A stretch of DNA of 64,000 nt, taken from contig NZ_BTTW01000002.1 of the NCBI RefSeq assembly GCF_036245865.1, forward strand, positions 930,001-994,000, written 5' to 3'. Positions 50,016 through 59,597 of the stretch are shown in pieces (the stretch's first letter is position 1; each line of letters begins with the position of its first letter). Both the position numbers and the translations under genes were made by a program. Under the pieces are notes generated by a model. It was not told where the DNA came from and did not search any database. It worked only from the letters and a program-made list of their open reading frames with translations. This stretch comes from Corallococcus caeni. Its GTDB lineage: Bacteria; Myxococcota; Myxococcia; Myxococcales; Myxococcaceae.

Positions 50016-50639
50016 ATGTGGATCGAGCACGTCGACAAGCTGATTGGTTCGCTGGGGCCGTTCGGGTTCCTGGTGCTCGGCGTGGCGGCGATGCTGGAGT
50101 ACGTGGTGCCGCCATTCCCCGGGGACACCATCGTGTTGATGGGCGGCATCTACGCCGTGCGGGGGGAGAAGCCCTGGTGGCTGGTGCTCGCGGTGGTGAC
50201 GGCGGGCAGCGTGGTGGGCGCGTTCATCAACTACGCGGTGGGCCAGTGGCTGGCGAAGCGCTTCGAGGCGAACCCGAGCCGCTCCTTCTTCGGGCTCACG
50301 CACGCACGGCTGGAGCAGGTGCAGACGCGGATGCGGCACGCGGGGCCGTGGCTGTTGCTGGTGAACCGCTTCCTGCCGGGCATCCGGGGCGTCATCTTCA
50401 TCGCGGCGGGGGCGGCGCGAGTCCCTCGCTTCAACGCGCTGTTGCTGGGCGCGGTGTCCGCGCTGGCGCACAGCGGCCTCATCCTGGCGCTGGGCATGGC
50501 GGTGGGCGGCAACCTGGAGCGGCTGACGGTGCTGGTGTCGCGCTACCAGTACGCGGTCATCGGGTTGCTCGTGGTGGCGGCGCTGGGCTTTGGCGTGCGG
50601 GCATTGACGCGGCGGCGTGAGTCGGCCGTGGAACCGTAG
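50016..50639 (+). CDS. DedA-family membrane protein
   Basis: 207 residues. The DedA (SNARE-associated) core is visible: the first helices contain GFLVLGVAAMLEYVVPPFPGD, and a second conserved segment is NRFLPGIRGVIFIAAGAARV. About five hydrophobic segments are present. DedA proteins flip undecaprenyl phosphate or phospholipids across the inner membrane and support envelope charge balance. It is single, with a hairpin before it and 92 bp after it to the next gene. Confidence 0.9.
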   Translation: MWIEHVDKLIGSLGPFGFLVLGVAAMLEYVVPPFPGDTIVLMGGIYAVRGEKPWWLVLAVVTAGSVVGAFINYAVGQWLAKRFEANPSRSFFGLTHARLEQVQTRMRHAGPWLLLVNRFLPGIRGVIFIAAGAARVPRFNALLLGAVSALAHSGLILALGMAVGGNLERLTVLVSRYQYAVIGLLVVAALGFGVRALTRRRESAVEP

Positions 50640-50731
50640 CGGGCCCGGCCGGGCAGGGAAATGTGCGGGGACTGCCTGCCGCGGCGGCACGCACGTTGCG
50701 CGGGCCCGGGGTGGCGCGCTTGAGTCGGGGC

Positions 50732-52930
50732 ATGTTCCGCGCCCGTGCTCGCTGGTGGCTGCTCGTGTTGCTCGTCCTGGTGGGAGGGTGCCGCTGTGGC
50801 GACGACCCCGGCGTGGGCGGTGCGACCGCCAGCTTCCGGCCGCAGGAAGAGGTCGTGGACTTCGGCCGGGTGCTGGAGGGCACGCAGGTGCGCCGCTCGC
50901 TGACGCTGGTGGCCACCGGCCGCGCGGGCGTCACGGTGGCGGCGGTGACGGACGCGCCCTTCTTCGTGGTCGTGTCCCAGATTGTCGTCGCGGGCAGCGG
51001 CACGGGCACGGTGGACATCCTGTTCTCCGCGGGCAACACGCCGGTGCAGGGCGAGCTGGTGCTCACCGCGGGGCGCACCACCGCGAAGGTGAAGCTCACC
51101 GGCGTGGGCGTGCGTCCGCTGGCGTGCGTACCGACGGGCGAGTGTCGTGACTCGCGCTTCGACCTGGAGTCCGGCCAGTGCATCGAATCGCCGCAGGCGG
51201 ACGGCGCGTCGTGCATCCCGGGCAGCCGCTGCCAGGAGAACGGCCGCTGTCAGGCGGGAGTCTGCGTGGGACAGCCGCGCACGTGTGATGACGACAACCC
51301 GTGCACGGTGGACAGCTGTTCTCCGACGCAGGGGTGCGTGACGGCGAGCGTGGCGTGCCCGGCGTCGCTCAACCCGTGCAAGGTGGGCGTGTGCGACCGC
51401 AACGCGGGTTGCCAGGAGGTGGACGTGGCGGACTTCAGCCCCTGCGGCGCGGTGAGCTGCAAGGCGGCGCAGGTCTGCTTCAGCGGCACGTGCCGGACGG
51501 TGAAGCCGCCGGACGGCTTCGTCTGCGCGCCGGCCACGCCCTGCCAGGACGAGGGCAAGTGCAGCGCGGGCGAGTGCCTGCGCCCGGACGCGGGAGACCT
51601 GGAGTCCGTCTTCAGCGCGGGGCTGGGCGGAGCGCCCGTCGCGGAGGACGGAGGGCCGGTGCTGCTGGTGGACGACGGGACGGTCTACGCGTCGGTGTGC
51701 GGAGAGGACGCGGGCTGCTGGCTCGCCGCGTACACGGAAGGCGGGCTGCTGCGCTACGCATCGCCCTATGACGACGGGGGCGCGAGGACGTTGCTCGCGG
51801 CGTCGGATGCGGGGGTGGTGGTGCTCGCGCCGGAGGCCCTGGAGGCGTACGCGCCCCGGGGCGTGGGCGAGCTGCGCTGGCGCACGTCGCTGGCCATCTC
51901 CGATGCGGCGCTGGATGGAGGGACATCCGAGGGAGTGCCCGGCACGGGAGCGGGCAGGGTGGCGCTGACGAAGGAAGGGGACGTGCTGACGTACGTCACG
52001 TGGAGCGGCGACGCGGGCACGGAGCCACTGCGCTCCAGGCTCGTGTTGCTGAGCGCGGACGCGGGAGTACCGCTGGCGCTGGGGCCGGAGGAGGACGGAG
52101 GTGGAGCCGCAAGGCTCGCGGTGGACGACGCGCGTGGCGCGTATCTCTACACGCCGTGGGATGGACGGCTGGCCTTCACGGAGTGGGCACTGCCTGCAAC
52201 AGGCCCGGATGGTGGGACCGCAGTTGCGCAGCTGGGGCCGTACTTGAGTGAAGTGATCGAGGACGGCGGCGTCGCATCGCTGAGCCTTGAGCCGCTCGAT
52301 GCGGGTGTTCCAGGTGGCGCGCCCTCACTGGCGCTCGCGTCGGGACGGTTGCTCGTGGGCACGCGGGCCTTCGTGGACACGGATGGAGGCGTGCTCGGCG
52401 CGCTGGATTGGGACGCGGGCTCGCGCACGCTGTCTCCCCTGGCGGAGCCTGTGTTGATGTCGCCCGGTGGCACGGTCGGTCATGCGCTCGCGCTCGCGTG
52501 CGACCACACGGACGGCACTCCCTGTGTCGACGCGGAGCTGCGCACCGTGCTGCGTTCGTTCAGCTCCGATGACGGCCATGCCCTCTCGGAAGTGGACGTG
52601 CTGCCTGCACCGCTGCTTCCCGGCACCTTCCACGAAGCCGCGCTGCTGGAGCAGAGCACCGTGGGCGTGCTCGCGGACGCGGCGCTGCCGAACGGTCAGC
52701 GTCAGGCGTGGCTCGAATGGATTGCCTTCGGCAACAAGGTCAACCAGTGCGCCCTGCCGGGCCGAGTGGAGGTCGCGGGCGCGGTGTTCGCGGGAGACCT
52801 GCTGCATGTGGCTCTGCGCCGTGACGGCGTCTGGCGGCTGGAGTCCTATCCCGTCGGCATGCGTGCCGAATCCAGGGGCTGGCCTCAGCGCAACGCCAGT
52901 CCCGCCGGGACGCGCCGGGCCGTGCCCTAG
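50732..52930 (+). CDS. Cys-rich surface lipoprotein with beta-propeller-like body
   Basis: 732 residues from the ATG at 50732. The signal peptide ends in VLVGGC (lipid Cys near 20). An Ig-like/choice-of-anchor segment is at about 35-130 (PQEEVVDFGRVLEG). Cys-rich repeats at about 135-290 resemble the Dickkopf-type units of myxobacterial proteins (CDDDNPCTVDSCSPTQGC). The rest (about 300-732) is Asp/Gly-rich beta repeats with DAG and EDGG motifs, propeller-like. It is a surface protein of unknown ligand. Its stop overlaps the convergent chemoreceptor gene by 4 bp. Confidence 0.8.
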   Translation: MFRARARWWLLVLLVLVGGCRCGDDPGVGGATASFRPQEEVVDFGRVLEGTQVRRSLTLVATGRAGVTVAAVTDAPFFVVVSQIVVAGSGTGTVDILFSAGNTPVQGELVLTAGRTTAKVKLTGVGVRPLACVPTGECRDSRFDLESGQCIESPQADGASCIPGSRCQENGRCQAGVCVGQPRTCDDDNPCTVDSCSPTQGCVTASVACPASLNPCKVGVCDRNAGCQEVDVADFSPCGAVSCKAAQVCFSGTCRTVKPPDGFVCAPATPCQDEGKCSAGECLRPDAGDLESVFSAGLGGAPVAEDGGPVLLVDDGTVYASVCGEDAGCWLAAYTEGGLLRYASPYDDGGARTLLAASDAGVVVLAPEALEAYAPRGVGELRWRTSLAISDAALDGGTSEGVPGTGAGRVALTKEGDVLTYVTWSGDAGTEPLRSRLVLLSADAGVPLALGPEEDGGGAARLAVDDARGAYLYTPWDGRLAFTEWALPATGPDGGTAVAQLGPYLSEVIEDGGVASLSLEPLDAGVPGGAPSLALASGRLLVGTRAFVDTDGGVLGALDWDAGSRTLSPLAEPVLMSPGGTVGHALALACDHTDGTPCVDAELRTVLRSFSSDDGHALSEVDVLPAPLLPGTFHEAALLEQSTVGVLADAALPNGQRQAWLEWIAFGNKVNQCALPGRVEVAGAVFAGDLLHVALRRDGVWRLESYPVGMRAESRGWPQRNASPAGTRRAVP

Positions 52931-55900
52931 CCGACCACCGCCGGGTCCACCCAGAGGTCCTCGAAGCGCACCTGCGGCGGGGTCTGATGCAGCCGCAGGT
53001 TCTGCACGGACGCCGCCGCGGCCGCGTGCGTGCGGTCGTGGTACAGCGGGATGAGCGGGCAGTCCTCGCGCGCCAGTTGCTCCGCGCGCTTGTAGAGCTG
53101 CGAGCGCAGCTCCGGGTCGATGGACACGCGCGCTTCCGCGGTGAGCCGGTCCAGCTCCGGGTTGCGGTAGCCCAGCGGGTACACCGTCTGCGCGCTGGAG
53201 TTGAGCAGGAAGTGCAGGAACGCGTCGGGGTCCGGGAAGTCCGCCAGCCACAGCGTGCGGAACGCAGGGACCTTCCCCTCTCGCAGGCGCGGCAGGTACT
53301 CCTCCGGGCTCATCTGCTCATGCCGCAGCTCCAGCAGCCCCGCTTGAATCATGGGCCGGAAGAGCACCGCGTCCTCCGCGGACGTGTCGCGGCCCACCGG
53401 GTGGTGCAGGGTGAGCTGCAAGCGCCGCACGCCCGCCTCGCGCAAGAGCCGCTCCGCCAGCGTCAGGTCCGGCACCGGCGCGGGCCCCAGCTCCTGGGCC
53501 CCGTCCAGCAGCTCCGGCGGCGTGAAGGTGCGCGCCACGCGAGCCCCCGGGTGGAACTGCTCCACCACGCCCGGGATGTCCATGCCCGCGCGCAGCGCCC
53601 GCCGCACGCGCACGTCGTTGTACGGCGCCTCGTTCAGGTTGAGCCCCAGGAACGCCGTGGAGGGCGTGGTGCTGGTCACCACCTGGTGCGCCTCCAGCCC
53701 CTTGGCCTCCGTGTGCTCCACGTGCAGGAACGACACGAGGTCCACCTGCCCGTCCAGCAGCTGCCGCACCGCCTGGGGCCGCGTGTCCGAGATGACGAAC
53801 TCCAGCCGGTCCAGCAGCGGCACCCCGCCGCGCCAGTAGGTTGCGTTGCGCTCCAGCACCATCCGGTCCGGCTGCAGGCCGACGACGCGGAACGGCCCGG
53901 TGCCCACCAGCTTCCCCGCCGCGTCCAGCTTCGCCACCGCCGTGGCCGTCAGCGCCATGAGCTGGAGGAAGAAGGCCTTGGGCTCGCGCAGCCTGATTTC
54001 GAGCGTGCCCTCGTCCAGGACCTCGATGCCCGTCACCTCGCGCGCCAGGCCGCTGGAGTACTCCCGCGCGCCCTCCACGTCCTCCAGCAGGCTGCGGTCC
54101 GGCGAGCGCAGCGCCGGGTCCATCAGCCGCTCCAGGTGGCGCTTCACGTCCAGGGCGGTGCACATGCTGCCGTCGTGGAAGGTGACGCCCCGGCGCAGGT
54201 AGAAGCGGTAGCGGCGCGCGGAGGGGTCCGCGTCCCAGCGCTCGGCCAGGTCGGGCACCAGCACGCCGTCCTCCAGCCGCACGAGGCAGGAGAAGAGGCA
54301 CGCCGTCAGCTCCGCCATCTGGTTCTCGACGCTGAACAGCGGATCCACCGTCTGCCGCGCGCGCAGCGAGCCCGCCTGGTGCAACCCCACCCGCAGCGTG
54401 CCGCCCGTCCGCGCGCGGGGCAGCTGGAAGCGGAACACCTCCGCCTCCAGGCTCGCCGTCTCGTGGCCCAGCTGGTCCACCGTGCGGTCCAGCCCGTCGC
54501 CAATGCGGATGACCCGGCGCGCGTCCTCGCGCACCTGCGCCACCTCCTCACGGATGGACGCGTCGCCCCGGGTGAGCACCTGGTGCGCGGAGCGCAGCTC
54601 CTCGATGGCCGCGCTCAGCCGCATCACCGCCTCGGACAGGTCGCGGCCGGTGCGCGCCTGCGCCTCCGCCTTCTGGCCGGCGCTCTGGCCCACGCGCGAC
54701 ATCTCCTGAATCTGGCGCACCAGGTCCCGCGCGTTGCCGGACTGCTCGATGGCCATGCGCGTGATGTCCTCCACGCGCTGAGCCACGCGCTTGCTGGCCT
54801 CCACCACGGTGGCGCCCTGCGCCTCCAACTGCTGCGTCTCCATCACCGTGGCCTCCACGGCGGCGAAGGTGCGCTGGGTGATGGCGCGGATCTCGCTCAG
54901 GGCCTCGGAGGCGCGGTCGCCCAGGGCCACGCCCGCGGTGGCCTGCTCGCGCCCCTCCTGCACCAGCGCGACGGCGGTCTCCACCGCGTCGCGGATGCCC
55001 GTCACCATGGTGCCAATCTCGCGCGTGGAGCGCGTGGTGCGCTCGGCGAGGCTGCGGATCTCGTTGGCCACCACGCCGAAGGGGCGGCCGTGCTCACCCG
55101 CCTGCGCGGCGATGATGGCGGCGTTGAGGGCCAGGAGGTTCGTCTGGTCGGCGATCTCCTGGATGACGTCCACGATGCGGCCAATCTCCAGCGACCGCGT
55201 GCCGAGCATCTCCATCAGCTCGGCCGCCTTGCGCACCGTCTCCTCCACCCGGTACATGCCCTGCACGCTGTCGCCCACCAGCGCCTCACCGCGCTGGGCG
55301 GTGGTGGTGACGGCGACGGCCATGCTGTTGGTCTCCATGGCGCGGCGGCGCACGGCGAAGATGCCGCCCTCCACCAGCGCGACGAAGTCCTCCGCCTCGG
55401 ACGCGAAGCGGCCCAGCTCGTCGCCCGACGCGGCGATGTGCGTGAGCCGCTCCGTCATCGCCTGGGTGAGGCCGCTGGTGCGCTGGCTGAAGTCGTTGAC
55501 GGTCTCCAGGCCGTCCACCACCTGGTGCAGCCGCTCCGTCATCTCCAGCAGCGCGCCCGTCGTCTCGTGCGCGAAGGTCTCAATGTGCTGCACGCGCTTG
55601 ATGGCCACCTGGAGGCTGGTGCCGTTGCCGCCCACGGCGGAGAGCGTGCGCTCCACGGCGCCGCCCTGACGGCGCGCGGCCTCCAGCAGCATGCGGGCCT
55701 GCTCGCTCACGCCGTTGCCGGTGCGGTGCAGGTTGCTCGTCACGCGCTGCACCTGGGACATGGCGCGGCGCAGGGACAGGATGAGGCGGCGCAGGTCCTC
55801 CTGGCCCTCGAAGCCCGTGTGGATGGGCGTGGTGAGGTCGCCCTCCGCCAGCCGGGACATCAGGTCGCGCCGCTCGCGCCGGCGCATCGCCGCGAAGCGG

Positions 55901-56076
55901 AACCACGCCAGGTAGCTGCCGATGAGCCAGAGCAGCGGCACGCCGAACAGCAGCACCGCCCACCCGGCCGCGTCATCCGGCTTGCCCGTCACCCACCGCA
56001 GCAGCAGGCCCAGGAGGATGGCGGAGACCAGGGCCGCCGCCACCCCGAACGAGAAAAGGTATCGTTTGGCGCCCAT
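52927..56076 (-). CDS. Chemoreceptor fused to family-5 solute-binding domain
   Basis: 1049 residues from the ATG at 56076; an ATG at 56136 would leave no room for the divergent promoter. Two membrane helices lie at about 5-27 and 35-58, then a HAMP-like linker and a long methyl-accepting helical domain (about 120-540) with the signalling tip IADQTNLLALNAAIIAAQAG and the following VVANEIRSLAERT. From about 560 to the end is a complete SBP_bac_5 (OppA/DppA-like) domain: GGTLRVGLHQAG, LAERWDADPSARRYRFYLRR and PGTGPF-like VGTGPFRVVGLQPD. With two helices the binding domain should be cytoplasmic, the reverse of normal. No cheW or cheA is adjacent. Confidence 0.9.
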   Translation of the reverse strand: MGAKRYLFSFGVAAALVSAILLGLLLRWVTGKPDDAAGWAVLLFGVPLLWLIGSYLAWFRFAAMRRRERRDLMSRLAEGDLTTPIHTGFEGQEDLRRLILSLRRAMSQVQRVTSNLHRTGNGVSEQARMLLEAARRQGGAVERTLSAVGGNGTSLQVAIKRVQHIETFAHETTGALLEMTERLHQVVDGLETVNDFSQRTSGLTQAMTERLTHIAASGDELGRFASEAEDFVALVEGGIFAVRRRAMETNSMAVAVTTTAQRGEALVGDSVQGMYRVEETVRKAAELMEMLGTRSLEIGRIVDVIQEIADQTNLLALNAAIIAAQAGEHGRPFGVVANEIRSLAERTTRSTREIGTMVTGIRDAVETAVALVQEGREQATAGVALGDRASEALSEIRAITQRTFAAVEATVMETQQLEAQGATVVEASKRVAQRVEDITRMAIEQSGNARDLVRQIQEMSRVGQSAGQKAEAQARTGRDLSEAVMRLSAAIEELRSAHQVLTRGDASIREEVAQVREDARRVIRIGDGLDRTVDQLGHETASLEAEVFRFQLPRARTGGTLRVGLHQAGSLRARQTVDPLFSVENQMAELTACLFSCLVRLEDGVLVPDLAERWDADPSARRYRFYLRRGVTFHDGSMCTALDVKRHLERLMDPALRSPDRSLLEDVEGAREYSSGLAREVTGIEVLDEGTLEIRLREPKAFFLQLMALTATAVAKLDAAGKLVGTGPFRVVGLQPDRMVLERNATYWRGGVPLLDRLEFVISDTRPQAVRQLLDGQVDLVSFLHVEHTEAKGLEAHQVVTSTTPSTAFLGLNLNEAPYNDVRVRRALRAGMDIPGVVEQFHPGARVARTFTPPELLDGAQELGPAPVPDLTLAERLLREAGVRRLQLTLHHPVGRDTSAEDAVLFRPMIQAGLLELRHEQMSPEEYLPRLREGKVPAFRTLWLADFPDPDAFLHFLLNSSAQTVYPLGYRNPELDRLTAEARVSIDPELRSQLYKRAEQLAREDCPLIPLYHDRTHAAAAASVQNLRLHQTPPQVRFEDLWVDPAVVG

Positions 56077-56141
56077 GGACGGGGGTGACGCTAACCCGCC
56101 TTCTCGCGCCGGTCCTCCTTTCGACGCATGCTTCATGAGAC

Positions 56142-57215
56142 ATGAAGGCCCTCCTCGCCATCGCCATGCTGGCGCTCCCGGTAATCCCCGCCAGCACGGG
56201 CGCCGAGCCCGCTAGGTCCGGAAGCCCGGCGCGGTTCGTCTTCGCGTGGCGGGGCGTGCCGGTGGGGACGGTGGGGCTGTCCCTGGACGCGGGGCGGTTC
56301 ACGTACACCAGCCGGCACCTGCACGTGCGTGAAGGGCGCGCGGGCGAGCGCGTGCGCGAGGTGACGCTGCGCGTGGACGCCTCGGGGCGTGTGACGGACG
56401 CGGACGCGGTGCCCCAGGCGCTGTGGCTGTGGCGCGGGCCGCCTCCCGAGGGCTGCGTGAAGGGCCGCGAGGAGCTGTCCGGCCAGGAGGGCCCCCACTG
56501 CGTCACGAAGCGAAGCCCCACGAGCGCGGAGGGCACGATGCTGGGCGCGCGCTTCCTCGCCCGCTACGACGACCAGGGCCAGCTCCAGGCGCTGGAGGTG
56601 GGGGACTCCCGCTTCACGCGGGCGGCCCCCGGGGAGCGGCTGCGAGCACCGCCGGAGCTCTTCGCGGAAGGGGTGCCCGTGGAAGGCGGCACCGAGGGCG
56701 CGCTGAGGCTCGTGCCGGGCGGGCAGGCACGGGGCACGTTGGAGACGCGCGGGGAGGGGACGTCCTTCACGGTCCCCTTGCGCCTGCCGGAGATGACGGA
56801 GTGGACCGCGGGCGAGGCGCGGGCCCTCTCCGCGAAGGTGCACGCAGCCTTCCCGGACAAGGGGCCCACGGCGGCGGACTGGCGTTCAGGCGGGGAGGGC
56901 GAGGCCGGAGGCTGCCTGGCGCACGCGCTGCGCTTCGCGTCCCTGGCGCGCGCGCGGGGCCAGCGGGTGGGGCTGGTGCACGGGCTGCTGGTGGTGGACG
57001 GCGGCGCCGCCCGGCCGCACGCCTGGGTGCGGGTGGCGCTGCGGGGCGGCGGGACGCTGGACCTGGACCCCACGTCCCTGGATGCCGTGCGCCCGGACAC
57101 GCACCTGGCGCTGGCGCTGGTGCCACCGGACGGCCCCGGCCTGGAGGCCGGGGAGCGCTGGCTGTCGCTGCTGCGCGGGGACTGGCGCGTGGTGCGCGCT
57201 ACTCGAATGGAATGA
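56142..57215 (+). CDS. Exported transglutaminase-like protein
   Basis: 357 residues. A signal peptide of about 21 residues ends in ASTGAEP. The N-terminal 210 residues are beta-rich and of unknown family. The C-terminus has a transglutaminase-like core with Cys258 (GGCLAHALRF), His293 (RPHAWVRV) and Asp307 or Asp309 (LDLDPTS), the expected Cys-His-Asp order. Such exported domains may be proteases or crosslinkers; activity is not shown by sequence. Its 3' end overlaps the convergent acyltransferase gene by 17 bp. Confidence 0.8.
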   Translation: MKALLAIAMLALPVIPASTGAEPARSGSPARFVFAWRGVPVGTVGLSLDAGRFTYTSRHLHVREGRAGERVREVTLRVDASGRVTDADAVPQALWLWRGPPPEGCVKGREELSGQEGPHCVTKRSPTSAEGTMLGARFLARYDDQGQLQALEVGDSRFTRAAPGERLRAPPELFAEGVPVEGGTEGALRLVPGGQARGTLETRGEGTSFTVPLRLPEMTEWTAGEARALSAKVHAAFPDKGPTAADWRSGGEGEAGGCLAHALRFASLARARGQRVGLVHGLLVVDGGAARPHAWVRVALRGGGTLDLDPTSLDAVRPDTHLALALVPPDGPGLEAGERWLSLLRGDWRVVRATRME

Positions 57216-58224
57216 TGGACAGCTTCGCGCCGGCCTTCACTTCCAATATCTCCTTGGCGCGCGCGGGCAGGTAGATGACGGTGTTGTCCAGCCGGGCCTG
57301 GCAGCGCACGGAGCGGAAGCGGTTGCGGCCGGACTCGCGCTCGGCGGCGACCAGCACGTCGTCGCCCTCCAGCTCGAAGTCCTCGTCCGCCAGCTTCACC
57401 GTGCGGTAGCGGCGCACCAGGGAGATGTCCGCCGTGTCCGCCTCGAAGTGCGGACCGCCGTCGAACGGGTCGATGCGCTCCACGTACCGGAAGCCCACCC
57501 GCTCCAGCATCCGCTGCACGCCGCGCGTGGCCGGGCCCACCTCCCCCAGCACCTTCTGCACGCGGTCCGGGAACAGCGACGCGTAGATGTCCGACGAGGG
57601 GAACAGCTCCTTGATGAACTCCTTGTTCTGGCGGCTCAGCCGGTCGGCCTCCAGATAGGTGAGCCCGGTGAACTTCTTCCCGCACGCCTCCCACAGCAGG
57701 CTGCGCCCGTCCGGGAGCAGCGGCGGCAGGAGCTCCGCCAGCACGCGCGGCCGGAACAGCCGCCGGTGCATGGCGATGAAGAGGAAGCGCACGAAGGACA
57801 GCTGCTTGCCGGGCTTGTCCGGCGTCGCGCGGTAGGGCGGGTCCACCACCAGGCCGCCAATCTCCGTGGGGCCCTCGTAGTTGTACGCGATGGACAGCAC
57901 CTTGTGCCGCAGGTGCCGCTCCAGCGAGGCGGAGTAGTGCTCGCGCTCGCTCACCTCGTAGTAGATGTGCGGCGCGTCGTACGTCCCGTGCTGGGCGATG
58001 ATCATCGACGTGCCGATGATGAGGTTGTTGCGCACGTCCTCCAGCACGAAGAGGTACTCGCGCTCGAACGGGTCCTTCACCTTGCCGGCGAAGCTCTTCA
58101 CCGACTTGTCGATGATGGCCTCGAGCGTCTCCTCGTTGTTCGGCAGGTTGACCGTGTTCAGCACCGCGGCAAGACGCTTCAGGCCGGGCAAATCGGTTTT
58201 CTGGACGTCTCGCAACACGAGCAT
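57199..58224 (-). CDS. astA: Arginine N-succinyltransferase family protein
   Basis: 341 residues from the ATG at 58224 (MLVLRDVQKTDLPGLKRLA); 29 upstream codons are open but not family-like. AstA landmarks are FVLEDVRNNLIIGTSMI, GLVVDPPYRATP, KQLSFVRFLFIAMHR and ERIDPFDGGPHFEAD. AstA transfers succinyl-CoA to arginine in the ast catabolic pathway. None of astB, astC, astD or astE is nearby, so this member may have another substrate, or the other genes lie elsewhere. Confidence 0.88.
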   Translation of the reverse strand: MLVLRDVQKTDLPGLKRLAAVLNTVNLPNNEETLEAIIDKSVKSFAGKVKDPFEREYLFVLEDVRNNLIIGTSMIIAQHGTYDAPHIYYEVSEREHYSASLERHLRHKVLSIAYNYEGPTEIGGLVVDPPYRATPDKPGKQLSFVRFLFIAMHRRLFRPRVLAELLPPLLPDGRSLLWEACGKKFTGLTYLEADRLSRQNKEFIKELFPSSDIYASLFPDRVQKVLGEVGPATRGVQRMLERVGFRYVERIDPFDGGPHFEADTADISLVRRYRTVKLADEDFELEGDDVLVAAERESGRNRFRSVRCQARLDNTVIYLPARAKEILEVKAGAKLSIIPFE

Positions 58225-58558
58225 GGGGCACGCTGAAGAGCGCCCCAGGAAGGGAGCGCCGGAAGGGCCCGTGACCTTACACCACGCCCCCGTCCCGTCA
58301 GCCTCCTGCATGCTCCCCTGTCAATGACGCGTTGCGTTCAGGACACCGCTTCCCCGTTCGCTCGCTGGGTACGGGCGGTCCGCGCCCGACGTGAAACATT
58401 GCTCAATCCAGGGGAGGGCCTGCCTGCTCGCATGCCCTGTTGTCAGGCGTCTGGGAATGGTTTGGCGGCGGAATGAAGACAGGGAATGATTGCTGCCATT
58501 CGTTGTCGAAGTTTGAAAGCAAAGCATCAAGCCTTCCCCCTCCCCCAAGGACTCTTCA
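58225..58558. other. Intergenic region between divergent genes
   Basis: 334 bp separate the astA start from the lyase-like gene start. It must carry promoters for both directions, and I see no confident one. It is AT-richer near 58480-58530. Open frames over it (58321-59037 on the minus strand) are shadows. Confidence 0.5.
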
Positions 58559-59581
58559 TTGAAAGCACTGCACCTCTGGCTCGCGGTTTGTCTGCTCCCG
58601 AGCCTCGCTGCGGCGGAAATCGTCTGGCGGGGCGATTTCGAGACGGGAAACCGCTCCCAGTACAGCACGGAGCAGATGGTGAGCTCGGACCGGCTCCAGG
58701 TGGTGACGAGCCCGGTGGCGGAGGGCAAGTACGCGCTCAAGGCCACGGTGAAGCAGGGCGATGACCCCATCAACTCCAGCGGCAACCGAAACGAGCTGGT
58801 GTACCTGAGCAACGAGAAGGTGGGGTCGGAGTACTGGTACCGCTGGAAGGTGATGTTCCCGAACGACTTCCCCAGCGTGGACGCGTGGCAGCTCTTCACG
58901 CAGTGGCACCACGACGGGTGCTGCGGGTCGCCGCCGGTGGAGTTCTTCGTGAAGGGCGAGCTCATCCGCCTGACGCTGAACAGCAGCGGCACGGTGTGGA
59001 GCACGGCGCTCAAGCGCGGCGCGTGGCAGGAGTTCATCTTCCACGTGAAGTGGTCCCCGGACGCGTCCGTGGGTTACGTGGAGCTGTGGCACAACGGCGT
59101 TCAGGTGCTGAAGAAGACCAAGGCCATGACGATGTTCTCTGGCCAGAACAACTACCTGAAGCTGGGGCTGTACCGGGCCGACACCATCTCGCCGGTGGGC
59201 GTCGTCTACCACGACGGGATGATCCAGGCGACGAGCCGCGAGGACGTGTTCCCGGTGGTGCAGCCGGATCCGGACCCCGTGGTGGACGCGGGCACCCCGG
59301 TGGATGCGGGCACGTCCGTGGACGCGGGCACGCCGGTGGATCCGGTGGTGGACGCGGGCACGCCGGTGGACCCCGTGGTGGACGCGGGCACGCCGGTGGA
59401 TCCAGTGGTGGACGCGGGCACCCCGGTGGACGCGGGCACGGGCACGAGCGTGAAGCCGTCTCCGCTGGACGAGGGCGACGTGGACTTCCGCGGCGGGTGC
59501 TCCACGGGCGGTGGTTCGATGGCCGCGTTCTCGCTGCTGGGGCTCCTGGGCCTGGCGCGGGCGCGTCGTCGCCGGAGCTGA
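58559..59581 (+). CDS. Polysaccharide lyase-like protein with MYXO-CTERM tail
   Basis: 340 residues; the start is TTG at 58559 with CAAGGA upstream. The signal peptide ends near LPSLAAAEI. Residues about 20-230 are a beta-sandwich like heparin lyase I/PL20-type domains (DFETGNRSQY, YWYRWKVMFPNDF, HVKWSPDASVGYVELWHNGV). A Pro/Asp/Val repeat (DAGTPVDPVV, several copies) forms a stalk, and the C-terminus has GGCSTGGGS, a hydrophobic helix and RARRRRS, a MYXO-CTERM sorting signal. It would be cell-surface anchored after processing. Lyase activity is inferred from the fold, not proven. Confidence 0.85.
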   Translation: MKALHLWLAVCLLPSLAAAEIVWRGDFETGNRSQYSTEQMVSSDRLQVVTSPVAEGKYALKATVKQGDDPINSSGNRNELVYLSNEKVGSEYWYRWKVMFPNDFPSVDAWQLFTQWHHDGCCGSPPVEFFVKGELIRLTLNSSGTVWSTALKRGAWQEFIFHVKWSPDASVGYVELWHNGVQVLKKTKAMTMFSGQNNYLKLGLYRADTISPVGVVYHDGMIQATSREDVFPVVQPDPDPVVDAGTPVDAGTSVDAGTPVDPVVDAGTPVDPVVDAGTPVDPVVDAGTPVDAGTGTSVKPSPLDEGDVDFRGGCSTGGGSMAAFSLLGLLGLARARRRRS

Positions 59582-59597
59582 GCGGCAGGTGAAGGGC

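Noticed and set aside
52987-56088. 1033-codon plus-strand open frame
   Set aside because: Antisense of the chemoreceptor fusion gene, which has clear family motifs.
58321-59037. 238-codon minus-strand frame over the astA/lyase gap
   Set aside because: Covers the signal peptide and domain of the lyase-like gene in antisense; no domain and Ser/Arg-rich noise.
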